The notes under the pieces were generated by a model. That model saw nothing but the letters and a program-made list of their open reading frames with translations, had not been told where the DNA came from and searched no databases. Made by a program: the position numbers and the translations under genes. Below are positions 37,372-46,095 of a DNA stretch of 64,000 nucleotides, piece by piece (the first letter of the stretch is position 1; every line of letters begins with the position of its first letter). Source of the DNA: JBDHTS01 sp044221445 (GTDB lineage: Bacteria; Pseudomonadota; Alphaproteobacteria; Micavibrionales; Micavibrionaceae); the NCBI GenBank assembly GCA_044221445.1, contig JBGAPF010000007.1, positions 27,537 to 91,536 on the forward strand, given 5' to 3'.

Positions 37372-38052
37372 TTATGGAGCAAATTCTGCGCGCCCGACCA
37401 TTTGCGTGATTTGCCAGTAATAGAGATTATCAGGGGCATATATTGTGGAGCCTTTCACCAGGGTTGTGGTGTAACGACCTTCGCCTTCATCATTTACAGC
37501 TGAAATCTGGTTGGACTCTGTGTAAGCCATATACGATATGGAGACAGTTCCGTCTTTCGACCATATCCGTTCGAAGATAGTGCCAAAGCCTTCGCTGTAA
37601 ACGGTCGGGTCCTTGAAGCTTTCGACGATTGCCCCGTCGCTTCGATTTGCAACGTTGTAAACAAGGCCGTTGCCGATTTCAATCTCACCCTGTTTGAGGG
37701 ATTGGCCATCATTGGGACTGACGGCAATCGACTCGCATGGCGTGTTGGTCACCAGTGCTCCATAGGCTTCGCCGTACCCCGTCTGACCGTCCATTTCGGT
37801 TTCATCGACGAACCCGTCTATATTATACAGGCAGGAAAGGCCGACGGCGCTATCCCGCAGTTCCGTCTCGCCATGCCAGCGACGCTGTTGCCCTTTAAGA
37901 TAAGAAGGGTGCGATATCGTATCCTGTAACGTCACAAGTCTCATATTGGCTGCGGAATTGACTTCAACGGCAATCGTATCCGGCTCCTGGGCATGGGCGG
38001 ACAGGGCCGTGAATATCCCCGCCAGGGCAAGAGAACGGTTTACGCTACGCAT
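37372..38052 (-). CDS. Secreted two-Cys family protein B (orphan cluster)
   Basis: A 226-residue exported protein: signal peptide RSVNRSLALAGIFTALSAHA with cut before QEP. The mature part has VEVNSAANMRLVTL, the Cys block SCLYNIDGFVDE, TNTPCESI, WSKDGTVSISYMAYTES, and ends in a Trp/Tyr-rich strand. It is a paralogue of the 35763 product and a weaker relative of the 38092 product. It lies 39 nt after the 38092 gene and 54 nt before the cytosolic pair. No known family recognised. Confidence 0.75.
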   Translation of the reverse strand: MRSVNRSLALAGIFTALSAHAQEPDTIAVEVNSAANMRLVTLQDTISHPSYLKGQQRRWHGETELRDSAVGLSCLYNIDGFVDETEMDGQTGYGEAYGALVTNTPCESIAVSPNDGQSLKQGEIEIGNGLVYNVANRSDGAIVESFKDPTVYSEGFGTIFERIWSKDGTVSISYMAYTESNQISAVNDEGEGRYTTTLVKGSTIYAPDNLYYWQITQMVGRAEFAP

Positions 38053-38091
38053 ATCTACATCCTCGTTTTATGGATTGTGGCGGAACGCCCG

Positions 38092-38649
38092 TTACCGGGT
38101 ACCCATAATGGGGCTTAAATAAGTGCCGACGGTTATTTTAGAAGCAGCGGCCTTTCCGTCGATTTCTATTCCCGGGCGTGGTTCCATTTCAAACATCCCA
38201 ATGATAACGCCATTAGAATATTGCTGCCTGCTCAGGACGTAGCTGGAACCGATTCCCGTCGCCGTGAATATCTCGGTCAAAGGCTTGCCTGGATCCATGG
38301 AGCGAAATGCCGTGCGCTCAAACGCCGGCCCGACATCAATCGCTTTATCTCCCTCTGCGGCCCATTCGCGTGGTATGTCTTGCGCCGCACGGCATTCAAA
38401 ACGTTTGCTTATACTGAACGATACGAGCCTTTGCAAAGAATCCACAGTTTGAGTTTCTTCCCAGTCGCAAAAAACGCCCGCCACTTTATCTAAAAGACCC
38501 CGAGGATAGACTCCGTTGCCGTTATCCCCCAGCACGAACGTGAATTTTCCTTCAGGATTTTCCAGCAAAACATGGTCGCCTGCTTCAGCCTGCGCAGGTC
38601 CTGCAAGAGCGACGATGACCGGAAGGGTATATTTAAGTTTTTCCAACAT
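38092..38649 (-). CDS. Secreted protein A (orphan cluster, first gene)
   Basis: A 185-residue exported protein with signal peptide (KYTLPVIVALAGPAQA). Two Cys (GVFCDWEE and RFECRAAQDIPREW) sit at spacing similar to the other secreted members; xxIPxxW is shared with the 35763 product. The similarity to the other two is weak but the size, export signal and Cys pattern agree. It is transcribed first in the cluster. The start is followed upstream by an AT-rich 120-nt stretch before nth (divergent). Function unknown. Confidence 0.68.
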   Translation of the reverse strand: MLEKLKYTLPVIVALAGPAQAEAGDHVLLENPEGKFTFVLGDNGNGVYPRGLLDKVAGVFCDWEETQTVDSLQRLVSFSISKRFECRAAQDIPREWAAEGDKAIDVGPAFERTAFRSMDPGKPLTEIFTATGIGSSYVLSRQQYSNGVIIGMFEMEPRPGIEIDGKAAASKITVGTYLSPIMGTR

Positions 38650-38775
38650 TGAATTTTCCCTGTTTAAAGTTTCTAAATATAAGCAAGACCGAAAACTTAA
38701 TGTTTTCCCGTAAATAAAGCAAATTTATTGGGCCGCTTGATTGCCAAATTCTATCTATTTGATAATATTGATGAA

Positions 38776-39408
38776 ATGAAACAAAAATCCATATATGAAT
38801 TTTTCTCCCGACTTCGCGCCGCCAATCCCGAACCTAAGGGCGAGCTGGAGTATACCAACGCATTTACCCTGCTGGTTGCGGTCGTATTGTCGGCGCAGGC
38901 GACGGACAAAGGGGTAAACAAGGCGACCAAGGCCTTGTTTGAGGCAGCGGATACGCCTGCGAAAATGGCGGCGCTGGGGGAAGACGGCCTGAAGGAGTAT
39001 ATAAAGACCATCGGCCTTTATAACGCCAAGGCGAAGAACGTGATCGCCCTGTCCCATATGCTGGTGGAGGAACACGGCGGAGAGGTTCCGAAAGACCGGG
39101 ACGCGCTGGTGAGGTTGCCCGGCGTCGGCAGGAAAACCGCCAATGTCGTGCTGAACATCGCGTTCGGCCAGCCGACGATCGCGGTGGACACGCATGTCTT
39201 CCGGGTCTCGAACCGCACGGGGCTCGCGCCGGGAGCCACGGTCGAGAAAGTGGAGGCGGAGCTGGAAAAGGCCGTGCCGCAAGAATTCATGGCGCATGCC
39301 CATCACTGGCTGATTTTACATGGCCGCTATATATGCAAAGCGCGAAAACCCGACTGCGCCGTGTGCCCGGTTTATGAACTGTGTGAATATGCGTTCAAGA
39401 CGGCGTGA
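38776..39408 (+). CDS. nth: Endonuclease III
   Basis: Base-excision repair glycosylase/AP lyase for oxidised pyrimidines. The 210-residue protein has the HhH motif LPGVGRKTANVVLN with the catalytic Lys, the catalytic Asp in VDTHVFR, and the four-cysteine [4Fe-4S] loop C-x6-C-x2-C-x5-C at the end. ATG 38776 (MKQKSIYEFF) is chosen; the frame opens earlier at a TTG (38728) without support. It is divergent from the orphan cluster. Confidence 0.95.
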   Translation: MKQKSIYEFFSRLRAANPEPKGELEYTNAFTLLVAVVLSAQATDKGVNKATKALFEAADTPAKMAALGEDGLKEYIKTIGLYNAKAKNVIALSHMLVEEHGGEVPKDRDALVRLPGVGRKTANVVLNIAFGQPTIAVDTHVFRVSNRTGLAPGATVEKVEAELEKAVPQEFMAHAHHWLILHGRYICKARKPDCAVCPVYELCEYAFKTA

Positions 39409-39415
39409 AGTGATT

Positions 39416-39492
39416 ATTATGCGGTGCAAGGAGTCTGGGTCCCGGCTTTCACCAGGATGACGGACTTCACTGTCGCCTTCTTGCACAATAAT
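39416..39492. repeat. Imperfect inverted repeat / palindromic element remnant
   Basis: ATTAT-GCG-GTGCAAG (39416-39430) faces CTTGCAC-AATAAT (39480-39492), a 12-bp inverted repeat with a 3-nt insertion in one arm. Between them lies GGGTCCCGGCTTTCACCAGG followed by ATGACG, which resembles the CGTCATCC-type interspersed palindromes. It lies between nth and rocD. No T-run, so it is not an obvious terminator. Confidence 0.45.
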
Positions 39493-39543
39493 GGCGGGGT
39501 TGTTAGGGTTATGTCCCGGTCACATTAAAAAGCGGTGCGCCCT

Positions 39544-40758
39544 ATGACGATGACGTCCCAGCAGTATATCGAACGCGAAGAACGTTTTCTGGCGCATAAT
39601 TACCATCCCCTGCCCGTTGTCCTGGACAAGAGCGACGGCGTGTGGCTGTGGGACCTCGAAGGAAACAAATATCTCGATTTTCTGAGCGCCTACAGCGCCG
39701 TCAGCGCCGGGCATAACAACGCCCGCCTGCGCAAAGCTTTGACGGACCAGCTGGAAAAACTGGACGTGCCGTCACGCGCGTTTTACACCGACCGGCTCGG
39801 TGAATTCGCGGAAGCGCTCTGCCAGCTATCGGGCATGGACAAGATGCTGCCGATGAACACAGGGGCGGAGGCGGTCGAGACGGCGATCAAGGCGGCGCGG
39901 CGCTGGGGATACCAGACGAAAAAGATCGCACGGGACAAGGCGCGGATTACCGTCTCGGAAGGCAATTTCCACGGGCGCACGACGACCATCGTCGGCTTTT
40001 CGTCGGACGAGGAATATAAAAAGGATTTCGGCCCGTTCTCTGGCGGGTTCGACATCATCCCCTTTGGCGATATCGCTGCGCTCGAGAAAGCGATCACGCC
40101 CGAAACATGCGCCTTCATCAGCGAACCGATCCAGGGCGAAGGCGGAATCCTCATCCCGCCCAGGGGATGGCTGAAAGAAGCGCAGGCGCTTTGCCGGAAA
40201 CATAACGTCCTTTTCATTCTCGACGAGATCCAGAGCGGGTTCGGACGGACGGGCCGGGATTTCGCGTTTCAACATGAGATCGACCGGCCGGACGGCCTGA
40301 TCCTGGGCAAGGCGCTCGGCGGCGGAATCTATCCCGTCTCCACCTTTATGGCGCGCAAAGACGTGATGGACGTGTTCGACCCGGGAAGCCACGGCTCGAC
40401 CTTTGGCGGCAACCCGTTGGCGGCGGCTATCGGACTTGAGGCGATCAAAATCCTGAAAGAGGAAAAACTGTCTGAACGCAGCGCGGAACTGGGAGCCCAT
40501 CTGAAAAAGCGGCTGGAGGAACTGAACAGTTCTCTTGTCACCGCCATTCGTGGCACGGGATTATGGATCGGCATGGACATCGACCCAGCCAAGGCCGCCG
40601 CGCGTGAATTCTGCGAACGGCTGAAAAAACGCGGGCTGCTCTGTAAGGAGACCCACAAGATCACGGTACGTTTCGCACCGCCCCTGACCATCAGCCGTGA
40701 AGAGATCGACTGGGCCGTGGATCAGGTGCGCGGGGTGTTATCGGAACTGTCGAAATAA
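39544..40758 (+). CDS. rocD: Ornithine aminotransferase
   Basis: PLP enzyme that converts ornithine and 2-oxoglutarate to glutamate semialdehyde in arginine/ornithine catabolism. Class III transaminase motifs: NTGAEAVETAIKAARRWGY (phosphate loop), the Asp of FILDEIQSGFGRTG, and GLILGKALGGGIYPVS with the Schiff-base Lys. The sequence matches RocD from YIEREERFLAHNYHPLPV on. ATG 39544 is used; GTG 39535 and ATG 39550 are alternatives, none with a strong ribosome-binding site. About 404 residues. Confidence 0.93.
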   Translation: MTMTSQQYIEREERFLAHNYHPLPVVLDKSDGVWLWDLEGNKYLDFLSAYSAVSAGHNNARLRKALTDQLEKLDVPSRAFYTDRLGEFAEALCQLSGMDKMLPMNTGAEAVETAIKAARRWGYQTKKIARDKARITVSEGNFHGRTTTIVGFSSDEEYKKDFGPFSGGFDIIPFGDIAALEKAITPETCAFISEPIQGEGGILIPPRGWLKEAQALCRKHNVLFILDEIQSGFGRTGRDFAFQHEIDRPDGLILGKALGGGIYPVSTFMARKDVMDVFDPGSHGSTFGGNPLAAAIGLEAIKILKEEKLSERSAELGAHLKKRLEELNSSLVTAIRGTGLWIGMDIDPAKAAAREFCERLKKRGLLCKETHKITVRFAPPLTISREEIDWAVDQVRGVLSELSK

Positions 40759-40765
40759 AGACGGC

Positions 40766-41128
40766 TTAAATTCTCGCCAACCGGTCGGCGACCGAATCGA
40801 TCCTTGCGGCCAGATGGTCGATCGCTTCCAGGATTTCGCGTTCATCGTCCGAAGACAGGCCAGGCGCCGTTTTCGGCATCGTATCGTGTACAGGACGCGC
40901 CTGACGGCTCATGTTGCCAAGCGTTTCCCGAAGTTCGTAGATTTCATCGGCCATCATCAGGGTCGTCAGGACCAGCATGTGGGCGTCGGTGGAAGCAGCA
41001 CCCGCACCGGCAATTTCCCTCACTCTTGAATCGACATACCGGCCCAGTTCCTGGACCCGGCGTTCCTGGCCTTCGTCGCAATCGACGCGATAGGGTTTGC
41101 CGTTGATGGTTAAACCTACATTGGCCAT
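40766..41128 (-). CDS. zapA: Cell division protein ZapA
   Basis: FtsZ-ring stabiliser of 120 residues. The ZapA head starts VGLTINGKPYRVDCDEGQE, followed by RRVQELGRYVDSRV and the helix HMLVLTTLMMADEIYELRE; a coiled coil completes the C-terminus. GAAGGAT precedes the ATG, which lies 4 nt after the stop of the upstream coiled-coil gene, so they are coupled. zapA divergent from tkt is the usual alphaproteobacterial arrangement. Confidence 0.92.
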   Translation of the reverse strand: MANVGLTINGKPYRVDCDEGQERRVQELGRYVDSRVREIAGAGAASTDAHMLVLTTLMMADEIYELRETLGNMSRQARPVHDTMPKTAPGLSSDDEREILEAIDHLAARIDSVADRLARI

Positions 41129-41132
41129 AATG

Positions 41133-41411
41133 TTATCCTTCCCTCAAAACCTTCTCGACTTTTTCGATCGCCAGATCCAGTTTTCGCGCGGCCAGCGCAG
41201 GATCGTACGCGACAGGGCCAACGGCATTTTTATTGGCGGCCGGGCTCGTCATGCTGAACAGATCGGGCGGCGGTGTTTTTCCAGGACGTTTCTTACTGTC
41301 CTGAAGCTTCGCCTGCACTTCCTGCATTTTTTTCGCGGGAAGCTCAGCGGCCTTTTCCAGCGCAATAACGCTTTCATTAAGATGGATCAGCCGATCGTAA
41401 ATTGCGGACAC
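41133..41411 (-). CDS. Coiled-coil protein upstream of zapA (DUF4164-like)
   Basis: A 92-residue protein with GTG start and AAGGGGAAT upstream. Two helical segments (RLIHLNESVIALEKAAEL and ARKLDLAIEKVEKVLRE) flank a Pro/Ser-rich linker (KTPPPDLFSMTSPAAN). Similar small coiled-coil genes precede zapA in other alphaproteobacteria and are annotated DUF4164; a role alongside ZapA at the septum is inferred from position only. Confidence 0.7.
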   Translation of the reverse strand: MSAIYDRLIHLNESVIALEKAAELPAKKMQEVQAKLQDSKKRPGKTPPPDLFSMTSPAANKNAVGPVAYDPALAARKLDLAIEKVEKVLREG

Positions 41412-41483
41412 GGATTATTCCCCTTCTTCAGCAGCCTGTCGGTGATGAATACTATACGACATGAAAGTCTGTCCTTAGCAAGT

Positions 41484-41588
41484 CCCATGCACATGGGTCA
41501 ACGCAGCCATCCACTCTTTTGAAAATTAGCCACAACTATCTTTGGAGCAAAGCCGATAGGCCTGTTGATTTCTGTCTTGCATATCGGC
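41484..41588. promoter_or_regulatory. Palindromes in the zapA-tkt divergent region
   Basis: In the 214-nt gap 41412-41625, CCCATG-CA-CATGGG (41484-41497) is a perfect 6-bp palindrome and GCCGATA (41552-41558) faces TATCGGC (41582-41588). They may be operator sites for tkt or the division genes. No clear core promoter was assigned. Confidence 0.3.
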
Positions 41589-41625
41589 ATTCTGTTTCAA
41601 ACAACCCCCGCAGGATGAACCGTTC

Positions 41626-43635
41626 ATGAAAGCCCAGGCCGCCTCCGCAACCGTAGCCGCACAGGATCAGGATTATACGCAGATGGCGAATGCCATACGC
41701 GCCTTGTCGATGGACGCGGTGGAGCAAGCGAATTCCGGACATCCCGGCATGCCGATGGGCATGGCAGACGTCGCCACCGTGCTGTTTTCCAAATTCCTGA
41801 AATTCAATCCAGCCGATCCTGCCTGGCCCGACCGAGACCGGTTCGTGCTTTCCGCCGGGCACGGATCGATGCTGCTCTATTCGCTGCTCCATCTGACCGG
41901 TTATCAAAAAATGACGCGGGACCAGTTGACGAATTTCCGGCAGCTGGACAGCCTGACGCCCGGCCATCCGGAAGTGATGCAGGATTGCGGGATCGAGACC
42001 ACGACCGGCACGCTAGGTCAGGGCATCGCCAACGCCACCGGGTTCGCATTGGCGGAACGCATCCTGAACGCGCGGTTCAGCACGCATCTGGTCGACCATT
42101 ATACGTATGTCATCTGCTCGGACGGCGACCTGATGGAAGGGATCAGCCATGAATCCTGTGCGCTCGCAGGCCATCTGGGGCTTTCGAAACTGATCGCGCT
42201 GTACGACGACAACGGGATCAGCATCGATGGGCCGACATCGCTTTCCTATTCCGACGACGTCACCAAACGATTCGAAGCGTATGGCTGGCACGTGCAGTCC
42301 GTGGACGGACACGATCCGAAGCAGATCGAACGCGCCATCGTCGCGGCACAGGTGAGCGACAAGCCGAGCATGATCCGATGCAAGACCTGTATCGGATACG
42401 GATCGCCCAACAAAAAAAATACATCGAGCTGCCACGGTTCGCCGCTGGGTGCCGCCGAGATCAAACTGGTGCGCGCCGAGCTGAACTGGCCGCATGAGCC
42501 GTTCGTCATCCCCGACGCCGTGCTGTCCATATGGCGGCAGGCGGGCCAGCGCAGCCTGGCGGAATACAAGGCATGGCAGGCGCGTCTGGACCAGAACCGT
42601 TATAAGGACGAGTTTTTCAGCGTCCTGAGCGGCGACGTCGACCATGAGGTGACGGCCGTCATCAGCCGGATCAAGACAGAATTTTCGAAAGAAAAACCGA
42701 AACTGGCGACGCGCGCTTCCTCCGGCAAGGTGCTGGAGAAACTTGTGCCCGCCCTGCCCTTCCTGATCGGCGGGTCCGCCGACCTGACAGGGTCGAACCT
42801 GACCAAGGTGAAAGGGCCGGAAGCGATCAGTGCCGGGCATTTCGAAGGGCAGTACGTTTATTACGGCGTCCGCGAGCATGGTATGGCGGCCATGATGAAC
42901 GGCATGGCCCTGCATGGCGGGATCATCCCTTACGGCGGCACGTTCCTGACCTTCAGCGACTATTGCAAACCGTCGATCCGGCTGTCGGCGCTAATGAAGC
43001 AACGGGTCATTTATGTGATGACGCACGATTCCATCGGACTGGGCGAAGATGGGCCTACGCACCAGCCGGTCGAACATCTGGCGGCCTTACGCTCGATCCC
43101 GAACTGCCTTGTCATGCGTCCCTGCGACGCCATCGAGACGGCGGAGTGCTGGCAGCTGGCGCTGGAACGCCGGAACGGGCCGAGCGTGCTGGTGCTGACA
43201 CGCCAGAATTTGCCGACAGTGCGGCTCGAAGACCCTATTGAAAACAAATCGGCGCGCGGCGCCTACATCCTCTCCGAAGCCAGCGCCGAGCCGAAAGTCG
43301 TGCTGATGGCGACAGGGTCGGAGGTCGAGATCGCGCTGAGCGCCCAGGCAAAACTTGAGAAAGACAAAATCCCGACGCGCGTGGTTTCGGCCCCCTGCCT
43401 GGAATTGTTCGCGCTTGAAGGGGACTCGTGGCGCGATAAAATCCTCGGGCCCAAAACGGCCATCAAGGTCGGCATCGAAGCCGCCTTGCGTTTCGGCTGG
43501 GACCGCTGGATCGGCAATGACGGGATTTTCGTGGGCATGACCGGGTTCGGGGAATCCGCCCCCGCCGAACTGCTTTACAAGCATTTTGGGATTACGGCGG
43601 AAGACGTCATCAAAGCGGTGATGAAAAAGATCTGA
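41626..43635 (+). CDS. tkt: Transketolase
   Basis: Thiamine-diphosphate enzyme that moves two-carbon units between sugar phosphates (pentose phosphate path). The 669-residue protein shows NAIRALSMDAVEQANSGHPGMPMG, the cofactor motif GDGDLMEGISHE-like (CSDGDLMEGISHESCALAG), DDNGISIDG, and the pyrimidine domain REHGMAAMMNG and HDSIGLGEDGPTHQPVEH. All catalytic His/Glu are visible. It precedes the iron islet and gap; in many alphaproteobacteria gap follows directly. Confidence 0.96.
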   Translation: MKAQAASATVAAQDQDYTQMANAIRALSMDAVEQANSGHPGMPMGMADVATVLFSKFLKFNPADPAWPDRDRFVLSAGHGSMLLYSLLHLTGYQKMTRDQLTNFRQLDSLTPGHPEVMQDCGIETTTGTLGQGIANATGFALAERILNARFSTHLVDHYTYVICSDGDLMEGISHESCALAGHLGLSKLIALYDDNGISIDGPTSLSYSDDVTKRFEAYGWHVQSVDGHDPKQIERAIVAAQVSDKPSMIRCKTCIGYGSPNKKNTSSCHGSPLGAAEIKLVRAELNWPHEPFVIPDAVLSIWRQAGQRSLAEYKAWQARLDQNRYKDEFFSVLSGDVDHEVTAVISRIKTEFSKEKPKLATRASSGKVLEKLVPALPFLIGGSADLTGSNLTKVKGPEAISAGHFEGQYVYYGVREHGMAAMMNGMALHGGIIPYGGTFLTFSDYCKPSIRLSALMKQRVIYVMTHDSIGLGEDGPTHQPVEHLAALRSIPNCLVMRPCDAIETAECWQLALERRNGPSVLVLTRQNLPTVRLEDPIENKSARGAYILSEASAEPKVVLMATGSEVEIALSAQAKLEKDKIPTRVVSAPCLELFALEGDSWRDKILGPKTAIKVGIEAALRFGWDRWIGNDGIFVGMTGFGESAPAELLYKHFGITAEDVIKAVMKKI

Positions 43636-44079
43636 TTATTGATCCCCGAACAGGTTCTGTCGTTTCCAGATTTCCTGGATGGTGAAATAGCTGAATGCCC
43701 CCGACCAGGACACAAGCAGGATTCCCGTCAGGCTTTCAAGACTGGTAATCACGCGCAGCGGCCCGACCGGATACAGGTCTCCATAACCGACCGTCACGAA
43801 TGTTTCCGCAGATATGTGGAAATAATCGATCAAGTTGAATTCGCGGTCGCCTTTGAAATCGCCGAGATGCAGTATATTATGCGAAATATAAATGCCGCCC
43901 GAGAACACCAGAATTTCGGCGAGGTGAAGACACAGGACGCACAAGATCACCATGACCAGATGATGCGCCGTCAAATACTTCCCCGAAAACGCAAACCGCG
44001 CGATGCGCGTCAGGCCATGGTAATGCATTAAAACGGCCACGATCACGAGCAGCGTGGCGAGGGGGATGATAATCAGCAT
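43636..44079 (-). CDS. Two-TM potassium-channel-like protein
   Basis: A 147-residue membrane protein with three hydrophobic stretches (LIIIPLATLLVIVAVLMH, HLVMVILCVLCLHLAEILVF, ITSLESLTGILLVSWSGAFS) and the pore signature TVGYGD (EVTFVTVGYGD-like, FVTVGYGDLYPV). The selectivity filter matches K+ channels of the ion_trans_2 family. It lacks a cytoplasmic regulatory (RCK) domain. The gene converges on tkt with adjacent stops and follows the iron permease by 106 nt on the same strand, so it may be read through from the iron operon. Confidence 0.85.
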   Translation of the reverse strand: MLIIIPLATLLVIVAVLMHYHGLTRIARFAFSGKYLTAHHLVMVILCVLCLHLAEILVFSGGIYISHNILHLGDFKGDREFNLIDYFHISAETFVTVGYGDLYPVGPLRVITSLESLTGILLVSWSGAFSYFTIQEIWKRQNLFGDQ

Positions 44080-44185
44080 GGTCTTCCGGTCGATCCGCTT
44101 GTTTCGGTCAGAAAGACGTACTGGACGAATATAGCGGCATTAAGGCCGTTTTCAGCTTTCCATCATGCCGCTTTATGAAGCCGAC

Positions 44186-45742
44186 TCAAAAATGCCATTC
44201 ATATTCCAGGTTGGCCTTGATATCGCCGTCCGGCGATTCGTCGGACAAGCCGACAAGATAACCGATGTCGTATTTAAAGTTTTTCCCCAGCACGCCGTAG
44301 ACAACAGGGCCGGCGCTATGCTGCTGCTCATCGAACGCGCCGGTGTCTTTAAGCTCGCCAAACTCGCTGTACCATTCGACGCCGGGCTCCAGCCAGGGTT
44401 TGAAACGATAACGGCTGCTCCAGGCGAACCCGCCTTCCAGGCCTTCGGCATCGTAGCCCACTTCCTTGGTGAAAGAAATATTAAGGGCATGAGACGTTTT
44501 GCCGATATCCTTTGCCAGAAGCAGTTTGGCCTTAAATTCATTCGGGCCGCTCTGAAGGTTCTGCTCATACGCTCCATACAGGCCTGCATCGAGCCAGTAT
44601 TCGCCCGGCTGGGTCAGCTGGATAATATTTTCCCATTCAAGGGCTTCCGATTCAAAATCAGAGCCATGTTCGCCGGATTTTTCAAATTCGATCTCAAGTT
44701 CTGTCTTCCAGAAATCGTTTACACCATAACCAATCGCGAATTCATGTTCCTGCTCGCCGCTGACATCGCTGTCATCGTCTATGGCGACTTCGCTTTTCAT
44801 TTCCACTTCAAGTTCGCCCTGAACCACGTAGGGGGTATAGACTTTTTTACCCGCGTGCGCATGGCCAGGGGTCAACGATACCAACCCGAACAGGATTATC
44901 GCGGCAACCGAACCTTGCGGCCCCGAAACAGCACGGCGTAATTTCGCAGCGCCGGGAAAATTCATCAGGACGACAAAGCTCAATAGCGTCAGCGCGTAAG
45001 CGATCAACTGGACTTCCGTCGGACGTGCCGTGTATCCCAAAAGCGCCCTAAGGCTGAGGCCTACGATGCCCTGGTCGTCCAGCAGCCAGGAAGAATCCCA
45101 TACAGTATGGGACAATCCGCCAAACTTACCCGCCGCGACCAGAAATCCGAGCCCCTGGGAAATCATCCCCGCAACAAGCAGCACCAGAAGCCAGCTGGTG
45201 ACCGTAAAGAAATAACGCATGGAGATTTTAAGGAGGCCTTTATAAATAAGGACGCCCAGAAGGCCGCCGCCGACAATTCCGAGCGCGAAACCGGAGAGCA
45301 GCGATGCAGCGGATTGTCCCGCGGCCAGCATGCCGTATGTGAAAAGGACGATTTCCGACCCTTCTCTCAGCAAGGCCAGCATAATCACCAGCGACAGGCT
45401 AAAATAGGGAAGGCGCCCTTCGTTGACCGCCTTTCCGACATTGGAAAAATGGCTTTTCATTTCACGTGCGTGCCGTTTCATCCAGAGAACCGTCCAACCT
45501 ATGAACAGGGCCGCGGTAAACAGAACCATGGCGTTGAAGATTTCCTGGCCCACCCCTTCTGCCAGCGCCGAGATCCGTTCCATAAACAAGGCGACCAGCG
45601 CCGAACCGGCAAGTCCGCCGCCAAAGCCAAGACCGATGGCCAGCGTCCGATCTTTCATGTCCCGCGTCGCGGCCAGGATGATGCCGACAATCAGGACAAT
45701 TTCGAAAACTTCACGAAAAACGACAAGGGCGCTCGAAAACAT
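44186..45742 (-). CDS. FTR1-family iron permease fused to a C-terminal barrel-like domain
   Basis: Residues 1-260 form an FTR1/EfeU iron permease: seven hydrophobic spans and both REGxE-type motifs, REVFE (10-14) and REGSE (126-130). Near 279-297 a second hydrophobic segment (AAIILFGLVSLTPGHAHA) looks like a signal peptide with cleavage after AHA. Residues 298-518 are alternating strands rich in Glu, Gly and Tyr, ending YEWHF with a terminal Phe, as in outer-membrane beta-barrels. The gene reads open from end to end, so the fusion is real unless two proteins are made by processing. It lies 11 nt after a cupredoxin gene, under a Fur-like box; together they form a high-affinity iron uptake operon. 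Confidence 0.85.
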   Translation of the reverse strand: MFSSALVVFREVFEIVLIVGIILAATRDMKDRTLAIGLGFGGGLAGSALVALFMERISALAEGVGQEIFNAMVLFTAALFIGWTVLWMKRHAREMKSHFSNVGKAVNEGRLPYFSLSLVIMLALLREGSEIVLFTYGMLAAGQSAASLLSGFALGIVGGGLLGVLIYKGLLKISMRYFFTVTSWLLVLLVAGMISQGLGFLVAAGKFGGLSHTVWDSSWLLDDQGIVGLSLRALLGYTARPTEVQLIAYALTLLSFVVLMNFPGAAKLRRAVSGPQGSVAAIILFGLVSLTPGHAHAGKKVYTPYVVQGELEVEMKSEVAIDDDSDVSGEQEHEFAIGYGVNDFWKTELEIEFEKSGEHGSDFESEALEWENIIQLTQPGEYWLDAGLYGAYEQNLQSGPNEFKAKLLLAKDIGKTSHALNISFTKEVGYDAEGLEGGFAWSSRYRFKPWLEPGVEWYSEFGELKDTGAFDEQQHSAGPVVYGVLGKNFKYDIGYLVGLSDESPDGDIKANLEYEWHF

Positions 45743-45753
45743 TTATTCAATCC

Positions 45754-46083
45754 TTATTTGCTGACGATCTGGCCTTTGGCCGTCTTGATATTGAATTCGC
45801 CGAAAAACGGATACGTTCCCGGTTCCAGCGGGCCGACGAATACCACCGCTTTACTGTTGCCGCCGATCACTTTTTCCCGGTTCAACTCATAGCTTTCGAA
45901 TTCTTCTGGGGTCGGATCTTCGTTGCTGACCGTTATCTTTATTTTCTCCCCGGCAGGCACTTCAAGTGTTTCCGGAATGAATTTATGATCCTTGATTGTC
46001 AGCGTCGCCTCGGCCGCTCTGGATGTCAGAGGATATAACAGAAGAAAAAAGCCGAGAGCGGCGAAAAAACATAGAGCTTTCAT
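45754..46083 (-). CDS. Periplasmic cupredoxin-like protein of the FTR1 operon
   Basis: A 109-residue exported protein: signal peptide KALCFFAALGFFLLLYPLTSRA, then a single cupredoxin-fold domain (TLTIKDHKFIPETLEVPAGEKI, EDPTPEEFESYELNREKVI, GTYPFFGEFN). The EEFES motif is typical of the cupredoxin domain of EfeO and stand-alone FTR1 partners; the classic Cu-Cys ligand is absent, so it may bind iron or act as a chaperone. The start lies 14 nt from the Fur-like box, and the permease gene follows 11 nt downstream. Confidence 0.88.
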   Translation of the reverse strand: MKALCFFAALGFFLLLYPLTSRAAEATLTIKDHKFIPETLEVPAGEKIKITVSNEDPTPEEFESYELNREKVIGGNSKAVVFVGPLEPGTYPFFGEFNIKTAKGQIVSK

Positions 46084-46095
46084 GACACGACCAAT

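Noticed and set aside
44100..44170. AGCGGCAT/ATGCCGCT inverted repeat after the FTR1 stop
   Set aside because: Short stem, long loop and no T-run; too weak to call a terminator.
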